Below, piece after piece: positions 1 through 6,539 of a DNA stretch of 12,403 nucleotides. The position numbers and the translations under genes were made by a program. The notes under the pieces are model-generated. The model did no database searches and was not told the origin of the DNA. It was given only the letters and a program-made list of their open reading frames with translations. Location: contig JAAVYC010000204.1 in the NCBI GenBank assembly GCA_022790905.1, positions 1 through 12,403 of the forward strand, read 5' to 3'. The DNA comes from Lachnospiraceae bacterium (lineage in GTDB: Bacteria; Bacillota; Clostridia; Lachnospirales; Lachnospiraceae). Within the stretch, counting starts at the first letter, position 1. Every line of letters starts with the position of its first letter.

Positions 1-1
1 G

Positions 2-220
2 GATTCCCTCTATTCGATTGTGCAGATGCCGAGTGGAGTTCCGGTGGCAACTGTGGCAATTAATGGGGGACAGAATGCAGGAATTCTTGCGGCAAAAATT
101 TTAGCAACAGCGGACAGCAAACTGTTAGAAAAACTTGAAGCATATAGCAGCGAAATGAAAGAGCAGGTAGTAGAAAAAGACGAGCGGTTGCAGCGAACAG
201 GATATAAAGAATATAAATAG
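2..220 (+). CDS. purE: PurE, N5-carboxyaminoimidazole ribonucleotide mutase (C-terminal part, 5' end outside window)
   Basis: PurE interconverts N5-CAIR and CAIR in the cytoplasmic de novo purine pathway. Only the last 72 codons are present, in an open frame that enters from the left edge. The segment DSLYSIVQMPSGVPVATVAI followed by NGGQNAGILAAKILA matches the conserved PurE core, where the usual form is LLSIVQMPxGxPVxTxAIxxxxNAxLLAxxIL, and the helical tail that packs in the PurE octamer follows. The C-terminus ends with a lysine- and glutamate-rich stretch and a TAG stop, which is normal for the family. A strong terminator begins 10 bases after the stop, so purE appears to be the last gene of its transcript here. 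The N-terminal half with the nucleotide-binding SDxxx motif lies outside the window. The identification is secure; start and full length cannot be judged. Confidence 0.93.
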   Translation, partial: DSLYSIVQMPSGVPVATVAINGGQNAGILAAKILATADSKLLEKLEAYSSEMKEQVVEKDERLQRTGYKEYK

Positions 221-230
221 GAACTAAGAG

Positions 231-265
231 ATAGCTCAACAGCATTGTTGAGCTATTTGTATTTT
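231..265 (+). terminator. Rho-independent terminator after purE
   Basis: A perfect 10-bp stem, ATAGCTCAAC (231-240) with GTTGAGCTAT (247-256), encloses the six-base loop AGCATT. It is followed by the T-rich run TTGTATTTT. It lies immediately downstream of the purE stop. Confidence 0.9.
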
Positions 266-299
266 GAAAAAAGAAAAATCTTTTCCATTACTTGAAAAA

Positions 300-326
300 T
301 TGATTTTGAAAAAAATCTGTTATAAT
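300..326 (+). promoter_or_regulatory. Probable sigma-A promoter with extended -10, upstream of the chemoreceptor
   Basis: TATAAT at 321-326 is preceded by TGT (318-320), giving a full extended -10 element. The best -35 match is TTGATT at 300-305 with a short 15-base spacer; the extended -10 may compensate. Transcription would begin near 333 and give a leader of about 300 bases before the chemoreceptor. No SigD-type (TAAA / GCCGATAT) motility promoter was found in this gap. Confidence 0.55.
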
Positions 327-427
327 AATATGCAAAGAGCTGTTTTCGAATAAAATTAAATTTACGTTAAAAGAATGTGATAAATGATATGCATATCGTT
401 TATATCGAACGGGTAAATGTGAGATTG

Positions 428-443
428 TTTGTTCGAGAACAAA
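428..443. promoter_or_regulatory. 16-bp inverted repeat, candidate operator in the chemoreceptor leader
   Basis: TTTGTTC and GAACAAA form perfect 7-bp arms around GA. The site lies about 100 bases downstream of the predicted start of transcription. The arm orientation (GTTC-GA-GAAC) differs from the usual Gram-positive LexA box (GAAC-N4-GTTC), and it does not match the CodY or CIRCE consensus. The binding protein is unknown. Confidence 0.3.
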
Positions 444-635
444 AGATTTGGTCAGGAAAAGGATTTCCTATGAAAATGCATTATTACAATTAGCATGGGA
501 AGAGGTGAAAATGGATGAAAATACGGGATATCGAACGAAAACGGGAAAATATTTTGACAGTGTTATGAAGGTTTTGCTGTCAACTGCATCACAGTTTATA
601 GATTCGTTTTATATTTACAATGAGGGTTAAGTGGA

Positions 636-2684
636 ATGAAAAGAATAAAATTATCATTTTTTATTACAGTGTTAATTATATTGATTCAATCAATTACATT
701 GCTGCTGCTTTATGGCAGTGTGAGTAAGTCGGTTACTGATAATATCCGTAATGCTACGATTGATAGTATGCAGACGATGGTGAAAGAACGTTCTATCATT
801 ATAGAAGATTACGTAATAGAAAAGGAAAAATCTCTCACAGCATATAGTCGAGCAGGCGAGATCAAAAATCTGTTACAAAATCCTAACGATAAAGCAGCAG
901 TTGAAGCGGCACAAAAATATACAGAAGAGTTCAGTAAAGATATGGAAAATCTGGAAGGAATTTATACAAGCGGGTGGGATACGCATGTTTTAGCACACAC
1001 GAATCCAGATGTAGTAGGAATTCGTACAAGAGAGGGAGAACCTTTGAAAAAATTGCAGGAATCGATGTTAGCTGCCAAAGGTGTATATAATGCTGGAGTT
1101 ATTTTTTCGCCTGCTAGTGGAAAACAAATTATTTCTATGTATCAGCCTTGTTTTGATGAACAAAATAATCCGATCGGATTAGTCGGCGGAGGCGTATATA
1201 TTGCAGGTTTAAAAGAACTTTTGGACGATCTTCCTGTTGCAGGATTAAAGCAAGCAAAATATTATCTTATTGATACAAAAACTGGTACATATATTTTTCA
1301 TGAGGATGATAAAAAATTAGGAAAAAAGGCAGATGAGAGCTATATTGTTGATATTGTGAAAAATATACGTTCAAAAGGTAAATCAGAGTTAACAGATTAT
1401 ATAGAATATGTAAAAAAAGACTCTAAAAATATTGCCGCATATCACTATTCTGCCGATAGAGATTGTATTTTTCTTTTGACAGATTCTGCCGATGAGATCT
1501 TTGTGGATGCGAATCAGACAAAACATAATATGCGTGTGATTTGTGCCTTAGCTTTGTTGGTACTGATGGTGATCACTTATGTGATTATAAATGTGTCAAT
1601 GAAACCTTTATCACCGATCGGTAAAACTTTATTTTCCATTGCGCAATGTGATATTCGCAATGAAAGCGAAGTGAAAAAATATATTAATAGAAAAGACGAT
1701 TTTGGTGAGATAGCGCAGGCAACTGGTATTGTGATCACATCACTTCGCGATATCATTGGAACGATGAAGAACTGTTGTATGTCACTAAACGAAAGGGTAT
1801 ATTCCTTAGAAGAATACTCGGTGAAACTTGTTGATGGAGTAGCTGGCAATAAATCCACGACAAAGGAATTGTCAGCGAGCTTAGACAACATTAGCAGTGC
1901 AATAGAAAAAACGAATCAAGAGGTTGTAAATATTCAACATGCCATAAACGATGTTACAAATCGTCTGCAGCAAAGTGTGGAATCGAGCAATTCTATGTTT
2001 GAAGGCGCAATAAAGATGAGAAATTTGGCCAAATTGAGTTTTAGAAGCAGTAAAGAAAAGCTGAATGAGACAAAGATTATTGCGAGATCTGCAATCGACA
2101 ATTTAAATAAATTATCTCAAATTAACACTATGACAGCAAGCATATTAGACATATCGGAACAGACAAATCTGCTGTCATTAAATGCCACAATTGAAGCCTC
2201 AAGAGCTGGTGAGGCTGGAAAAGGCTTTGCAGTTGTTGCCGGTGAGATCAGTCGTTTGGCAACGACATCAAAAAATACAGCATCGAATATCCAGGAAATA
2301 TGTATCGCTTCTAATGATAGCATTCAAGCAGTTAATGAAATTATTCAAGAAATTATGAATTTTGTAGAACAGGACGTATTGACATATTTTGAAGAATTTG
2401 CAACGCAGTCAAATGAATATAGTTCTTCGATGGAAACGGTGATGCAGGATATCCAAAAAATAAATATTTTTGTGAACGATTTAGAAAAGTCGATTGAACA
2501 TATAGCTGGCAATATATCGTCAATCAATGAGATTTCAGACGAGAATAGTCATGCGATTGCGGGCATTGTTCATAAGATAGAAGATACTGCAAATATCGCT
2601 GTTGAAATCCAAAATCAATCTGAAGAAAATAGAAAGATGGCGGCAGATTTGGAGAATATTGCAGATAAGTTTACATTGGGTTAG
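636..2684 (+). CDS. Methyl-accepting chemotaxis protein with periplasmic/extracellular Cache-type sensor
   Basis: A membrane chemoreceptor of 682 residues that would pass ligand signals to CheW/CheA. Residues about 5-27 form the first membrane segment (FFITVLIILIQSITLLLLY). Residues about 30-298 are extracellular and resemble a double Cache sensor, with the segment HVLAHTNPDVVG at the position of the typical aHxxPxxxG motif. Residues about 299-322 form the second membrane segment. A HAMP-like linker follows, then a long coiled-coil signalling domain from about 390 to the end. The CheA/CheW-contacting hairpin tip is clear at 504-520 (DISEQTNLLSLNATIEA), followed by RAGEAGKGFAVVAGEISRLA. No C-terminal CheR-tethering pentapeptide is seen. 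The start is supported by GAGGG (622-626) nine bases upstream. No other chemotaxis gene is nearby, so the receptor is an orphan. The ligand is unknown; Cache receptors often bind amino acids or organic acids. Confidence 0.95.
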   Translation: MKRIKLSFFITVLIILIQSITLLLLYGSVSKSVTDNIRNATIDSMQTMVKERSIIIEDYVIEKEKSLTAYSRAGEIKNLLQNPNDKAAVEAAQKYTEEFSKDMENLEGIYTSGWDTHVLAHTNPDVVGIRTREGEPLKKLQESMLAAKGVYNAGVIFSPASGKQIISMYQPCFDEQNNPIGLVGGGVYIAGLKELLDDLPVAGLKQAKYYLIDTKTGTYIFHEDDKKLGKKADESYIVDIVKNIRSKGKSELTDYIEYVKKDSKNIAAYHYSADRDCIFLLTDSADEIFVDANQTKHNMRVICALALLVLMVITYVIINVSMKPLSPIGKTLFSIAQCDIRNESEVKKYINRKDDFGEIAQATGIVITSLRDIIGTMKNCCMSLNERVYSLEEYSVKLVDGVAGNKSTTKELSASLDNISSAIEKTNQEVVNIQHAINDVTNRLQQSVESSNSMFEGAIKMRNLAKLSFRSSKEKLNETKIIARSAIDNLNKLSQINTMTASILDISEQTNLLSLNATIEASRAGEAGKGFAVVAGEISRLATTSKNTASNIQEICIASNDSIQAVNEIIQEIMNFVEQDVLTYFEEFATQSNEYSSSMETVMQDIQKINIFVNDLEKSIEHIAGNISSINEISDENSHAIAGIVHKIEDTANIAVEIQNQSEENRKMAADLENIADKFTLG

Positions 2685-2699
2685 TTTTAATATATTGCA

Positions 2700-2724
2700 A
2701 AGAGGGCGAGATTCTCGCCCTCTT
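2700..2724. terminator. Bidirectional terminator between converging chemoreceptor and asnA genes
   Basis: Perfect inverted repeat: AGAGGGCGAG (2701-2710) and CTCGCCCTCT (2714-2723) around ATT, with one more A-T pair outside. The plus-strand tail is TATAATG and the minus-strand tail is TTGCAATAT, so the T-runs are poor on both sides but the GC-rich stem is strong. It sits between two convergent genes and can serve both. Confidence 0.8.
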
Positions 2725-2800
2725 ATAATGTCTATGAACAAAATCAGTTGTGTCAGAATCATTTCCGATACGACTGTCCTATTTTATATCAAATAATTTT

Positions 2801-3811
2801 TTACAATAAATTGATATGATGTGATTTTGCTTCTGCAACGATTTCTTCTGGCCAGAGAGAGCATTGGACTTCTCCGATATGAGCTTTTCTCAAAAAGAAC
2901 ATGCAGATACGGGACTGACCAATTCCTCCGCCGATTGTAAATGGAACTGTTTCTTCAATAACAGCTTTTTGAAACGGTAAACTAGCGCGTTCTGCACATC
3001 CCGCTTTTTCAAGCTGAGATAAAAGAGCGTCTTTATCCACACGGATCCCCATGGAGGACAGTTCTAAGGCAATGTCCAAGACAGGATAGTAGACCACAAT
3101 ATCAGCGTTTAAAGCCCAGTCGTCATAGTCTGGTGCACGTCCATCATGTCGAATACCGGAAGCCAGGAGATCCCCGATTTGCATAATGCATACGGCGCCT
3201 TTTTCTTTGGCGATATGATATTCACGTTGTTTTGGCGGCACATTCGGGTAGAGGTCTTCCAATTCCTGTGTTGTGATAAAAAAGATCTCTTTTGGAAGAA
3301 TTTCCTGAATGTAATCATACTGTATTGCCATATATTTTTCTGTCTTTCTCAATACTTTATATACAGTGCGCACAGTATTTTTTAAGGTATCCAGATGGCG
3401 TTCTTCTCGTCTGATAATTTTTTCCCAGTCCCATTGATCGACAAAAATAGAATGAATGTTGTCAGTCTCTTCATCTCGACGAATGGCATTCATATCGGTG
3501 TAGAGGCCTTCTCCTGCCAAAAACCCATATTTGCCCAATGCGTAGCGTTTCCATTTTGCAAGTGAGTGAACGATTTCAGCTTCCCGTCCGTTCTGTTCCT
3601 TGATATCGAAAGAGACGGGCCGTTCTACGCCGTTTAGATTATCGTTTAAACCAGACGTTGGATCCACAAATAAAGGGGCGGAAACACGCGCTAAATGTAA
3701 TCGTTCGGATAAAAGATTTTGAAAGAAGTCTTTTACTGTTTTGATTGCGACCTGTGTATCGTGTAAGTTCAGGTCGGGTTCATAGTCTTTTGGGATAATT
3801 AAATTTTCCAT
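2801..3811 (-). CDS. asnA: Aspartate--ammonia ligase (asparagine synthetase A)
   Basis: AsnA makes free asparagine from aspartate, ammonia and ATP in the cytoplasm; it is a class II aminoacyl-tRNA-synthetase-like enzyme. The 336-residue product is close to the family's usual 330. Family signatures read directly are: SFDIKEQNGREAEIVHSLAKWKR (about 67-89), YTDMNAIRRDE with HSIFVDQWDWEK, the SGIRHDGRAPDYDDW motif, ELSSMGIRVD, and near the C-terminus FTIGGGIGQSR followed by HIGEVQCSLWPEE. The ATG at 3811 has GAGGA seven bases upstream on the minus strand. A consensus promoter gives a leader too short for a T-box, unlike many other asparagine genes in Firmicutes. The window also encodes a tRNA-dependent asparagine route at 7875-12403, so the cell has two ways to asparagine. 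Confidence 0.97.
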   Translation of the reverse strand: MENLIIPKDYEPDLNLHDTQVAIKTVKDFFQNLLSERLHLARVSAPLFVDPTSGLNDNLNGVERPVSFDIKEQNGREAEIVHSLAKWKRYALGKYGFLAGEGLYTDMNAIRRDEETDNIHSIFVDQWDWEKIIRREERHLDTLKNTVRTVYKVLRKTEKYMAIQYDYIQEILPKEIFFITTQELEDLYPNVPPKQREYHIAKEKGAVCIMQIGDLLASGIRHDGRAPDYDDWALNADIVVYYPVLDIALELSSMGIRVDKDALLSQLEKAGCAERASLPFQKAVIEETVPFTIGGGIGQSRICMFFLRKAHIGEVQCSLWPEEIVAEAKSHHINLL

Positions 3812-3869
3812 GAAAATCCTCGATTCTTTTTAAATATTACCTGTTTTCTAACAGATTCAAATCTTAGAT

Positions 3870-3897
3870 ATTATAACATATGAATCCAAAAATGCAA
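3870..3897 (-). promoter_or_regulatory. asnA promoter
   Basis: On the minus strand, TTGCAT (3897-3892) and TATAAT (3875-3870) are separated by 16 bases. TGT directly precedes the -10, making it an extended -10. The start of transcription would be about 50 bases before the asnA ATG, leaving room only for a short hairpin (CTGTT/AACAG, 3841-3854) and the ribosome binding site. Confidence 0.75.
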
Positions 3898-3922
3898 AAA
3901 GAAACGATGTTTAAAGAGATTT

Positions 3923-5368
3923 GTGGTAAAATTAATACATTATAAAGAAGATAAAAAGAAAAGGAGTACTGCATATGGAAATCAAAAATGGAAAGAGAAT
4001 AAACGGTTTACAAAAAAGAAAGTGACAAAGAAAGCAGCTGCAGAAAGTACGTCGCTTACTGTTCCCAAATTAGTTCAGGGAAAAAAATATTATGTAAGAA
4101 TGCGCGCGTACAAAACTATAAAAGGAAAGAAAAAGTATGGAAAGTGGAGTAATATAAAAAATGTTACGGTAAAAAAAGCAATAGCGAAAGCCGCTATAAA
4201 AACGGTGAGTAGTCCGGATCTGGGGAAATTAAAGATTACCTGGAAAAAGCTATCTAAAATTAGCGGATATCAGGTGCAAATAGCCGGAAATGCAAAATTT
4301 CAAAATGGAAAACAAAATAAAGCGGTGTCTGCAAAGAGTACGTCGCTTACCATTTCCAAATTGACACAGGGAAAAAGATATTATGTGAGAATGCGTGCAT
4401 ATAAAGCGGTGAAAGGAAAAAAGGAATATGGAAAATGGAGTAATACAAAGAGCGTCGTAATTAAAAAGAAAGCGGCTACAGATCAAGATAATATGAAGAA
4501 GCGACGGCATATGGTTTTGACATTGCTCAATATAGCAGTAAGGATACTTATAAAATAGAAAAAATAAATAGTAGGAATGATGATAGTACCAACACTTATA
4601 AAGCGCGTTTTTTATGCAATTCTGATGAAAAATGGATAGATGAACATGTTACGTTTGAAATGGAAAATGTGACACCGACAGCCTATACGAAAATGTTTCG
4701 GGATATGGGAGTGTCCTGTGTGATTTCAAAAAAGAGTGTTTTGTCTGCACAAGATTACGTCAGGGAAATGCAAAGATATGGTTTTAAAATTTTAGAACCG
4801 TTTACAGAAAATGGTCCAGGAAAACGTAATGAAACACCGGCCGGTGGAAAAATCATTGAGATAGAGGCAGGAGCTGGGGTGAGAGTTATAAAACTGACGG
4901 CCAAGAAAGATGGTGTAGTTTTGGGTTATGTTTATTTAGGTTCTTCCGGTTATAATAGTGAAAGAGAATATTCTGCTTTTGATCTCAATTTATATAAACA
5001 AGTAAGAGAACGGGTGGAGGCAAAGATTTGGACCGATCAAATGTCTAACTTGGAAAAGATAGGGGCCATGGCAGAATACATTAATGAAACCACACATTAT
5101 CCAAATATGGAAATCACCAGTAAGGAATATAATCCGACGCTCTGGAATGATTGGTCTGTGGACGGTAAACAGCTGTTTTATAGTATGTTTAATGATGTGA
5201 TATTAAATCGCATCATGGCCATGGCATGAATCTTTAATATATAAAGATGTGAACGAGAAAAGGACTTTTATCGATGCGCAGGGTCTTACCTATAGTGCAG
5301 TGTCTGGAAAGGCAGATTGTAAAAATCACGATTGCAGAAGCAAATTGATATCCTTATCGTCGCAGTAA
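3923..5368 (+). pseudogene. Decayed surface-protein gene: FN3-like repeats followed by a transglutaminase-like remnant
   Basis: Three consecutive reading frames appear to be pieces of one protein. Frame A (3923-4558) encodes one truncated and one full lysine-rich FN3-like repeat (ISGYQVQIAGNAKF..., GKRYYVRMRAYKAVKGKK..., EYGKWSNTKSVVIKKK). It lacks a signal peptide and begins in mid-repeat. Near 4495 the sense shifts by one base into frame B (open 4492-5229), reading EATAYGFDIAQYSSKDTYKI... through NLEKIGAMAEYINETTHYP and YNPTLWNDWSVDGKQLFYSM. That segment resembles the start of bacterial transglutaminase-like cores, but the catalytic Cys/His/Asp region is absent. Frame B stops at 5229 and frame C (5225-5368, HESLIYKDVNEKRTFIDAQG...) continues without a start. 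ATG 3975 has a good AGGAG, but its frame closes after 16 codons. I read this as a 5' deletion plus frame changes. The transglutaminase link is tentative; the decay is well supported. Confidence 0.75.
4046..4461 (+). repeat. Direct repeat of FN3-encoding segments, period 291 bases (97 codons)
   Basis: AGTACGTCGCTTAC occurs at 4046-4059 and again at 4337-4350. Both copies continue with closely matching sequence that encodes STSLT[VI][PS]KL, then GK[KR]YYVRMRAYK, then YGKWSN. The shared part spans about 125 bases per copy. It reflects tandem FN3-type domains in the decayed surface-protein gene. Confidence 0.85.
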
Positions 5369-5420
5369 AAAGCAGTGATTTAGTGACAAATTAATAAGAC
5401 ATTTAATATTTTGAACCATT

Positions 5421-5460
5421 GCCGGGTATTTACATAAATGTGAATGCCTGGCTTGTTTTG
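5421..5460 (+). terminator. Rho-independent terminator downstream of the decayed gene
   Basis: GCCGGGTATTTAC (5421-5433) pairs with GTGAATGCCTGGC (5440-5452) over 13 bp, including three G-T wobbles, around the loop ATAAAT. The tail is TTGTTTTG. It lies 53 bases after the last frame of the pseudogene and isolates the following promoter. On the minus strand the tail is poor. Confidence 0.8.
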
Positions 5461-5558
5461 TGATATGGGAATCTGATGTTGGAAGAATTGAAATTTTTTG
5501 CAGAATTTTCTGGGCTTTGTACGATTCATCTATCCATATATTTTATTACAAAAAAGTA

Positions 5559-5587
5559 TTGACATAATATGTAACACATGATATCTT
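5559..5587 (+). promoter_or_regulatory. Promoter of the DeoC-family aldolase gene
   Basis: TTGACA (5559-5564), a 17-base spacer, and TATCTT (5582-5587) preceded by TGA as an extended -10. Transcription would start at about 5594, directly at the edge of the palindrome at 5596-5621. Between the upstream terminator and this promoter (5461-5558) I see only AT-rich sequence. Confidence 0.85.
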
Positions 5588-5595
5588 TAAATAGG

Positions 5596-5621
5596 TTCGA
5601 ACTTGTATATACATATTCGAA
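5596..5621. promoter_or_regulatory. 26-bp nested palindrome, candidate GntR/HutC-family operator
   Basis: TTCGAA (5596-5601) and TTCGAA (5616-5621) flank the perfect 10-base palindrome TGTATATACA (5604-5613). All share one centre at 5608/5609, with only two mismatched pairs (5602/5615 and 5603/5614). The core resembles HutC-subfamily operators; as I recall, the Bacillus TreR site contains the same TGTATATACA core. The site covers roughly +2 to +28 of the aldolase transcript, where a bound repressor would block initiation or elongation. The GntR-type regulator at 6540 is the obvious candidate partner. Confidence 0.7.
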
Positions 5622-5674
5622 TGAAAGAGAGTTACATTTTAACAACTTTATTAATGAGATAGGAGGATTTTATT

Positions 5675-6379
5675 ATGACAGGTGCAAACATCAGAAAAAT
5701 GAGTAAACAAGAATTGGGACAATTTTTTGAGTGTTCCCATATAAGCTATAATCCAAAAGAGAAAATAGTTGAGAATTGCAAGAAAGCGTTGGAGTATCAG
5801 ATTGCAGGTGTATATTGCAATCCTTATGAGGTACCAATTGTGAAGCCAATGATTGAGGGCAGCGGGTTATTTCTTGGTATGAGTCTCGCATTCCCAAGAG
5901 GAATTGACCTCCCGGATGTCAAAGCATACAACGCACAGAAGATTCAAGAACTTGGAGTGACGAATATTGATTTTGTTATTAACTATCGCGCAGTGAAAGA
6001 AGGCAATTGGGATATCGTAGAAGAAGAAGTTGAGAAGGTCAGAAATGCGGTTCCAGAAGCGGTATTGAAAATGATCGTGGAATGTTGTGAACTTGATGAT
6101 GAGCAGCTCACAAAGGCAGTCCAGATTGGCATCAAAAATAAGGTGAATTATATTAAGTCCAGTACCGGACAGCTAAGAGGTCCATCTTTCCATCAAGTTG
6201 ACATGCTCGCAAAACTGTTAAAGAATACGGATACTTTGCTAAAAGTATCTGGTGTTCAGACACCGAAGTCACAGAATGCATTTATCTATCTTTTAGCGGG
6301 AGCAAAAAGAATAGGGTCGCAGAATCCGTTTGAGATGTTAGATGGCATCGATGAACTCAGAGAGGCAGGAATTTTTTAA
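5675..6379 (+). CDS. DeoC-family (deoxyribose-phosphate aldolase-like) class I aldolase, divergent
   Basis: A 234-residue cytosolic TIM-barrel protein of the DeoC family, whose classical members split 2-deoxyribose-5-phosphate into glyceraldehyde-3-phosphate and acetaldehyde. Aligned by eye to E. coli DeoC, the catalytic set is kept: Asp99 in NIDFVIN (for Asp102), Schiff-base Lys161 in NYIKSSTG (for Lys167), and Lys190 in LLKVSG (for Lys201). VYCNP at 46-50 matches VCVNP. Several parts differ. The N-terminal D-H-T-x-L signature is replaced by CSHISYN. The KASGGVRT loop is shortened to KVSGVQT. The phosphate loop GxSSG after RIG is replaced by SQNPFEML. The substrate may therefore not be deoxyribose-5-phosphate. 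AGGAGG at 5661-5666, eight bases from the ATG, fixes the start. The gene has its own promoter and overlapping operator candidate, and a GntR regulator follows. No deoxyribonucleoside phosphorylase, kinase or transporter is adjacent. Confidence 0.85.
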   Translation: MTGANIRKMSKQELGQFFECSHISYNPKEKIVENCKKALEYQIAGVYCNPYEVPIVKPMIEGSGLFLGMSLAFPRGIDLPDVKAYNAQKIQELGVTNIDFVINYRAVKEGNWDIVEEEVEKVRNAVPEAVLKMIVECCELDDEQLTKAVQIGIKNKVNYIKSSTGQLRGPSFHQVDMLAKLLKNTDTLLKVSGVQTPKSQNAFIYLLAGAKRIGSQNPFEMLDGIDELREAGIF

Positions 6380-6457
6380 TCTTTGTATATGGTGTATGGT
6401 CATATTTGATACGCGTTGTATAGTCTTTATGAGAAATGGGATTATGGAAATTGCGGA

Positions 6458-6486
6458 TTGTATTTCTGGCAGAGTTATTTTATAAT
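6458..6486 (+). promoter_or_regulatory. Promoter of the GntR-family regulator gene
   Basis: TTGTAT (6458-6463), a 17-base spacer and a perfect TATAAT (6481-6486). The start of transcription would be near 6493, which argues against the GTG at 6498 as translation start. No clear terminator was seen between the aldolase stop and this promoter, so read-through from the aldolase is also possible. TTTGTATAT (6382-6390) and TTGTATA (6416-6422) resemble half-sites of the upstream palindrome core. Confidence 0.7.
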
Positions 6487-6539
6487 CATCCTATATCGTG
6501 CTTAAAAGATTTTACAATAAAACGGGAGATATAGGGAAT

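Larger units (their letters stand above)
266..635 (+). other. 370-base gap before the chemoreceptor: promoter, two palindromes, no convincing gene
   Basis: Besides the promoter at 300-326, two short dyads are visible: the 12-base palindrome GATATGCATATC (386-397) and TTTGTTC-GA-GAACAAA (428-443). A reading frame is open from 388 to 630. Its only plausible start is the ATG at 511, behind the weak AGAGGTG, which would give 39 residues (MDENTGYRTKTGKYFDSVMK...) ending six bases before the receptor start. I recognise no family in it and do not call it a gene. ATATCGAAC occurs twice (402-410 and about 526-534). No c-di-GMP riboswitch consensus was recognised. Confidence 0.5.

Noticed and set aside
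448..630. Open frame of 60 codons (TTG start) or 39 codons (ATG at 511) before the chemoreceptor
   Set aside because: Weak start signals, no recognisable family and composition like leader sequence; mentioned only within the gap description.
266..635. c-di-GMP or other riboswitch before the chemoreceptor
   Set aside because: None of the conserved core segments of known classes could be found by reading.
3812..3922. T-box leader for asnA
   Set aside because: No GGTGGNACCGCG core on the minus strand, and the promoter leaves only about 50 bases of leader.
3975..4025. Well-placed AGGAG and ATG that could start a gene at 3975
   Set aside because: The frame closes after 16 codons and does not join the FN3 frame; at best the relic of an original start.
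6498..6539. GTG at 6498 as start of the GntR regulator
   Set aside because: It lies about 5 bases after the predicted transcription start with no ribosome binding site; ATG 6540 fits better.
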